Shown here: piece by piece, positions 60,040-64,000 of the stretch
Layout of the letters: every line of letters begins with the position of its first letter
Numbering within the stretch: the first letter of the stretch is position 1
Origin: Centrapalus pauciflorus
Lineage: Eukaryota; Streptophyta; Magnoliopsida; Asterales; Asteraceae
Direction: 5' to 3'
Assembly (NCBI GenBank): GCA_020465985.1
Contig: JAANYP010003258.1
Location: 1,133,501-1,197,500 of the forward strand
Length of the DNA: 64,000 nucleotides
Notes under the pieces: model-generated
Told to the model about the DNA's origin: nothing
What the model saw: only the letters and a program-made list of their open reading frames with translations
Database searches by the model: none
Made by a program: the position numbers and the translations under genes

Positions 60040-61090
60040 CCATGTGCACATCTGAAGTTGCACAGCAGCAACAACGCTGCACCAACAACAACATCAATCA
60101 GCAACAACGCACAAAACCTTAGCTATTAAGGTTTTTAAAACTATTAAGCTTTAACTGTTAAGGAACCACTGCCAAGGGCTCCGCACCTTCGCCCCGTTGA
60201 CTCTCGCTAACGCCTGAGTCTTGAGTTTGGTTAAATTTATATGAGTATGCACTCCGCACCTCTAACCTCGTTCTAGTTCGAACCAATATCAAATAATAGA
60301 TCAAGAAGATTACACTAAAATAATAACATAACATTAGAAAGATGAAGTTAGAATTTCAAAAAACTAAAAATTTTTAGGTGTGAAGGTATACAACACTTAA
60401 GGTTTATAAACATTCATAATGTATGTTTGTAAAACATTAAAGGTCTATTTGGTAAAAGCTAGCTAGAGCTAGAGTTCGAGTTGGAGCAGTGGAGCTGATG
60501 GCAATTGGAACTTTTTAAAAATTAATAGGCATGTTTGGATTTAAAGATTCAATTAATATATTCAGCTTTTGTTGTTTTAAATTTATACATGTAAAGCGTT
60601 CGATGAAATGATTCAAAAATGAATAAAACATTAATAGAGGATTTAAGCTTAACAAACTTTCATTGAAAAAAAAAAAACCTTCCATTAAGTAAAAATTAAA
60701 AAATTGAAAATTGAAAGTGCAATTAAGATGTTTTTAAGCTTAACAAGAACTGTCGTTAAGATTTTCAAGAGGTGATATGGAAGTTGTTAAAACTTAATAG
60801 CAACAACAAAACCTTGACAACAACAGTTCAGGCTTAACATGGTTATTGTTGAAGTTTAACAGCAACAACACAAACCTCAACATCATTACAAACCTTAACA
60901 GAATTAACAGAACGCCTAACAACAAAAGAAACATTCATAACAACAGTAAAACCTTAACAGTAGCTACCGATGATGTTAAAATTCAACAGTTGAACCTGAC
61001 AACAACTTTTGCTAAATCTTAACATCAACAAAAGTTGTTATTAAGGTTCAGCAGTTGTTGCTGTTAAGGTTTGTCAAGAATGTTAAGATT
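60040..61090. repeat. Degenerate AAC/CTTAACAGC-rich interspersed repeat
   Basis: Phrases such as agcaacaacaaaacc, ccttaacagt and their complements (gttgttgctgttaagg) recur dozens of times at 60060-60170 and 60780-61090, without a fixed period. Between them (60180-60470) lies more ordinary sequence. No coding frame is supported. Confidence 0.55.
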
Positions 61091-61604
61091 CGTTATTGTT
61101 GCTCATCTCCATGCTATCATGTTCATTATTTACAAAAATATCACCATGATTTTTAGCCATTGCCATCAGATGACCATTTAATTACGAAAATACCATCGTT
61201 TTTTTTAGACATTTAAATAAACTATTCTATTAAATCTAATGATCAAGATTCCTTCTCTCATTATCACAAATTAAAAATTTTCTCCCAGCGTATATACAAT
61301 GATCATTAAGTTTGATAGAATAGTTTAGGAAAAATATATCCAGATTAACTAATTTTAATTTTATATTGTTATTTTCTATCTACTAGACATCTCTTTTAAT
61401 GGTTCCACCCCAAAAAAAGGTGCAATATACAAACAAATATATCCGTTTGAATAAGAAAATTTGAGAACTTTTGAACTATAACTAAATTCATTGATAAGTT
61501 ATTATGAACGTTATTGGGTTTATGTGATTTTGCATCAACATGTAAAAATAAAGAAATGCGTGTCGTTTCATGCGGAACAATCTAAAATAAGTGGTTTATA
61601 ATGT

Positions 61605-62119
61605 TAGGATGTTCATAAAAAATTCAGATCTAAGCATTCGAAATAAAAATCCAAAAATTCGATACGAAACCATCCAAAATTTCAGATATTCAGATAGTGA
61701 TATTCCAAATTTCAGATTTTCGGATATATGAAAATCCAAAATGTTTAATTTAATTTACATAATATCGAGTGTTTACTTTTATTCTAATATATATATTTTT
61801 TAGTTTTATCTTGATATTATACATTTATTAAATAATACTTTATATCTTTTAGTTTTTTTAAACCTTTTTAGTCATTTTGAATTTTTGAGTATAATAATTA
61901 CGGATACCTTTAGTTTGTGATATAATTATTCATTAATATGTAGTTGGATTATATGAATTTGTATTTTAGATATTTAGATGTTTGATTTAATTTTTTGAAA
62001 ATATGAATTTTCTGATAATCCGATATCTGAATCCGAATAGCAAAAATCACTATCTGAAATTTTGGATATTCGAAAATTCGAATTTCCGAAATTCAGATAT
62101 CCGGTTTTGAACGCCCCTA
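61605..62119. mobile_element. hAT-like non-autonomous element (515 bp)
   Basis: Starts TAGGATGTTCATAAAAAATT and, inverted from the right, TAGGGGCGTTCAAAACCGG. Subterminal repeats (ccaaaatttcagatattcag and its complement) pair in opposite orientation. No clear 8-bp duplication is visible. Confidence 0.6.
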
Positions 62120-62127
62120 ATATATAT

Positions 62128-62617
62128 GCTATATGTTAAGATTATTGGACTTTAAGCTTGGGCTTATTCATCTTGGGCCTAATAATGGTCGATGAACAAA
62201 AACCATGTTGTTCAACAATTGTAACCATGGTTTAACACATAACCCAGCCCACAAGCGTGGAAAAACAGCGGACGACTTAAATTTTAGGAACTTCTATAAT
62301 TGTGTTTTGGGTTTGTATTTAATTTGGCAGACACGATTTGTGGGGTTAACAAAATTATAACTTGTTTCACCACCAAAAACTTGTTCTTTATCTCTACTTT
62401 CTTTTGACAACAAACTTAAACATTGCGTTTAATTAGATTTGACAAATGCATTTACAATATTCTGACTAACTTACAATGATGCTTAATTAAAACCAGAATA
62501 TTCAATGAAAGTTAAAAATAGTTAATAAGTTTACATCTATCTTCAAAACTTAAAGGGTAAACTTACTTTCTTTAGGTGACTTTTGGTTCGTAGGATGTTT
62601 CAGAAGTATTGGAATTT
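62128..62617. other. Intergenic, possible solo-LTR-like sequence
   Basis: TGTTAAGATTATTGGAC at 62136 and following ttgggcttatt / ttgggcctaa look like the start of a plant LTR, but no matching end, duplication or internal region was found. Confidence 0.25.
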
Positions 62618-62625
62618 GTTGAGGA

Positions 62626-62839
62626 TAGGGGTGACAATTTCTAACCCACGGGTCAAAAGAGCGAAATAATCAAAATGACATGTAGTAAAAAGTAAGCTAG
62701 AACATAAATTTTTCAAAAAAAATTCTAGGAAACGTTGTATTAAACAAATTGTTTTTGGAAAAAAATTCAAAATTATGTTGAATTTTTGTCTTTTGGTCGT
62801 CAACTCGTTTGCTTGAATAGGCCAGAATTGCTACCCCTA
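62626..62839. mobile_element. hAT-like MITE (214 bp)
   Basis: Ends TAGGGGTGACAATTTC and, inverted, TAGGGGTAGCAATTC. Flanking octamers gttgagga and gttaagga match at 7 of 8. A diverged relative lies at 48597-48780. Confidence 0.85.
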
Positions 62840-63031
62840 GTTAAGGAATTGGAATCTGCAAGCAATTGAAATTTGAATACGAATCATGTGTGGTTGGCTA
62901 AAAATGAAATTGGAATCTAATTTCATAATTTGTTTGGTTCATAAACATGTCAAAGAAACTATGATTAAATAAGATCAAATGAAAAAAATATCATATTTGA
63001 TTATTCTATTATGATTTCTTCTTAGTTTATA

Positions 63032-63278
63032 GGTGGGTATAGGTTGTGGAGTGGTTGAGGTAGCGGTAGGGTAGAGGTGGTTGGATAGGGTAGGGTGACG
63101 TAATATGGGATGCGTGGGTAGGGTAGGTTAAGGTAGGTGTGGTTGGTTATTGTGAATGTGGGGTGGGTGGGTTTGGGGCAGTGTAAGGGTAGGGTGGGTG
63201 GATCGTGGTGTAGGTTAAGGGTGGGTAAATGTGTCGTGATGGGTAGGGTAGTGATGAGTGGTGTGGGTGGGGTTGGTA
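63032..63278 (+). repeat. G+T-rich block with many GGGT/GGTAGG runs
   Basis: About 245 bp of nearly C-free plus strand: gggtagggtaggttaagg, gtagggtgggtgg, gggtagggtagtg and similar. There is no fixed period. The complementary strand is open for 147 codons, but its Pro/Thr/Leu-rich product is what such a repeat must give and is not taken as a gene. Confidence 0.85.
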
Positions 63279-64000
63279 TAATTGGTTTAAAATATGTGTT
63301 CTTTCGGATTGAAGGGATCAAAAGATGTGTTATTCCATTGATTGTTTTGAGTAAAGATGTAAATTTGGTTTGCTTGAAATGTTTATGCAAAATCAAAGGT
63401 TTGATTTTCATATCTGAGCATTGGTGCTTTAGTTTCATACATGGGTTTGAAGATCGATGCTTCATGATCGAACATGGAGGGTGATCAATGTTATTGTTTT
63501 ACCAGAGATGCTTCAGCTTCAATTTTGTCGGAGATGAAACTTTGGCTTTGGTTTAGGTTGCATTATTTGCTCCATACTTACATTTGGCGGAGACAATATA
63601 AGAAGTTGGTCAAATCTTGAAGCTTGGTTTTGATTTGGAAGGGGTGGACGGTGATGCTAGAGATTGAGGCAGTGTCGGAGTAGGCGTGGGAATGAAGGGT
63701 GATCGGTGAGTGGCTAATAATTATCATTTTAATAAAATAAAAAACAAGGTCAATTGAATAGAAACAACTTCATGCGTTTCTAATATTTATGGTAACATTA
63801 TTTATTTTTTTATCATTAATAACATTATCTTTAATTTTTTTTATCATTTATAGCAAAACCTTAAAAAGTTGTTGCTATAAATGATAAAAGAATACAAAAG
63901 TTAATGTTACTTAGGATACAAAATACAAAAATTGATGTCATTCATATTAAAAATACAAAAGTTAATGTATTAATAATAAAAAATAAATAATGTTGTTATA
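63279..64000. other. Window end, no gene resolved
   Basis: 63300-63700 has a more balanced composition (for example ggagatgaaactttggctttgg, ggtggacggtgatgctagag) than the flanks and might be the edge of a gene or retroelement continuing outside, but no frame can be supported. From 63720 it is AT-rich with repeated aatacaaaagttaatgt phrases. Confidence 0.35.

Noticed and set aside
63022..63465. 147-codon minus-strand frame, Pro/Thr/Leu-rich
   Set aside because: It is the automatic translation of the C+A-rich complement of a G+T repeat block. No domain, signal peptide or splice context supports it.

Overview
The window is nuclear DNA of a flowering plant, most likely a eudicot. The genes have GT-AG introns, the intergenic DNA is very AT-rich, and much of it is transposon. 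The transposon families look like those of Asteraceae, but that is only an impression.

Five host protein genes can be supported. On the plus strand: a CC-type glutaredoxin of the ROXY class (2546-2953, intronless); the anaphase-promoting-complex subunit CDC27/APC3 (9046-20196, 16 coding exons, 756 residues, with a leader intron upstream); and a DUF761 protein related to ACRE146-like proteins (22976-23515, intronless). On the minus strand: two paralogous short JAZ repressors of the JAZ7/JAZ8 type (exons within 30051-32138 and 41447-42966). Both JAZ genes have three exons in the same phases. Both carry an N-terminal EAR motif, a TIFY motif and a C-terminal Jas motif without the usual LPIAR degron.

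The rest is mostly mobile DNA. A nearly intact Ty1/copia element (36191-41325, TSD TATAA, LTRs differing at one of 235 bases) sits between the JAZ paralogs, 121 bp beyond the stop of the second; its polyprotein is cut by one in-frame stop inside the integrase. Six short Helitrons of one family (24903-25575 with a second nested in it, 27175-28494, 44101-44952, 46582-47561, 53158-53470) share a 5' TCTAT start and a 3' hairpin before CTAG/CTAA. There are Mutator-like elements with 9-10 bp duplications (1667-2220, 27725-28109, 56534-58737), hAT-like MITEs with TAGGGGTG ends, Tourist-like MITEs with 3-bp duplications, and LINE 3' fragments.

The most unusual material is a three-copy family of small elements with GGGGTGGGTTCAATGG ends, filled with copies of TGATGCATCA. 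Two copies are embedded in long (TA)n microsatellites, as described for rice Micron and Medicago TAFT elements. One of these lies in one arm of a 2.2-kb palindromic Mutator-like element whose other arm keeps the uninterrupted microsatellite, so the locus carries its own empty site. The third copy lies 27 bp beyond the stop codon of the first JAZ gene. Both JAZ paralogs therefore have a transposon in their immediate 3' flank, and both have CACGTG G-boxes upstream, consistent with MYC-driven jasmonate feedback.

Layout: 1-2.5 kb MITEs; 2.5-3 kb ROXY; 3-8 kb repeats and a LINE fragment; 8-20.5 kb CDC27; 23 kb DUF761 gene; 24-29.7 kb MITEs and Helitrons; 30-43 kb JAZ pair with copia element; 43-64 kb gene-free, with Helitrons, LINE remnants, microsatellites, the palindromic element and a G-rich block at 63.0-63.3 kb.
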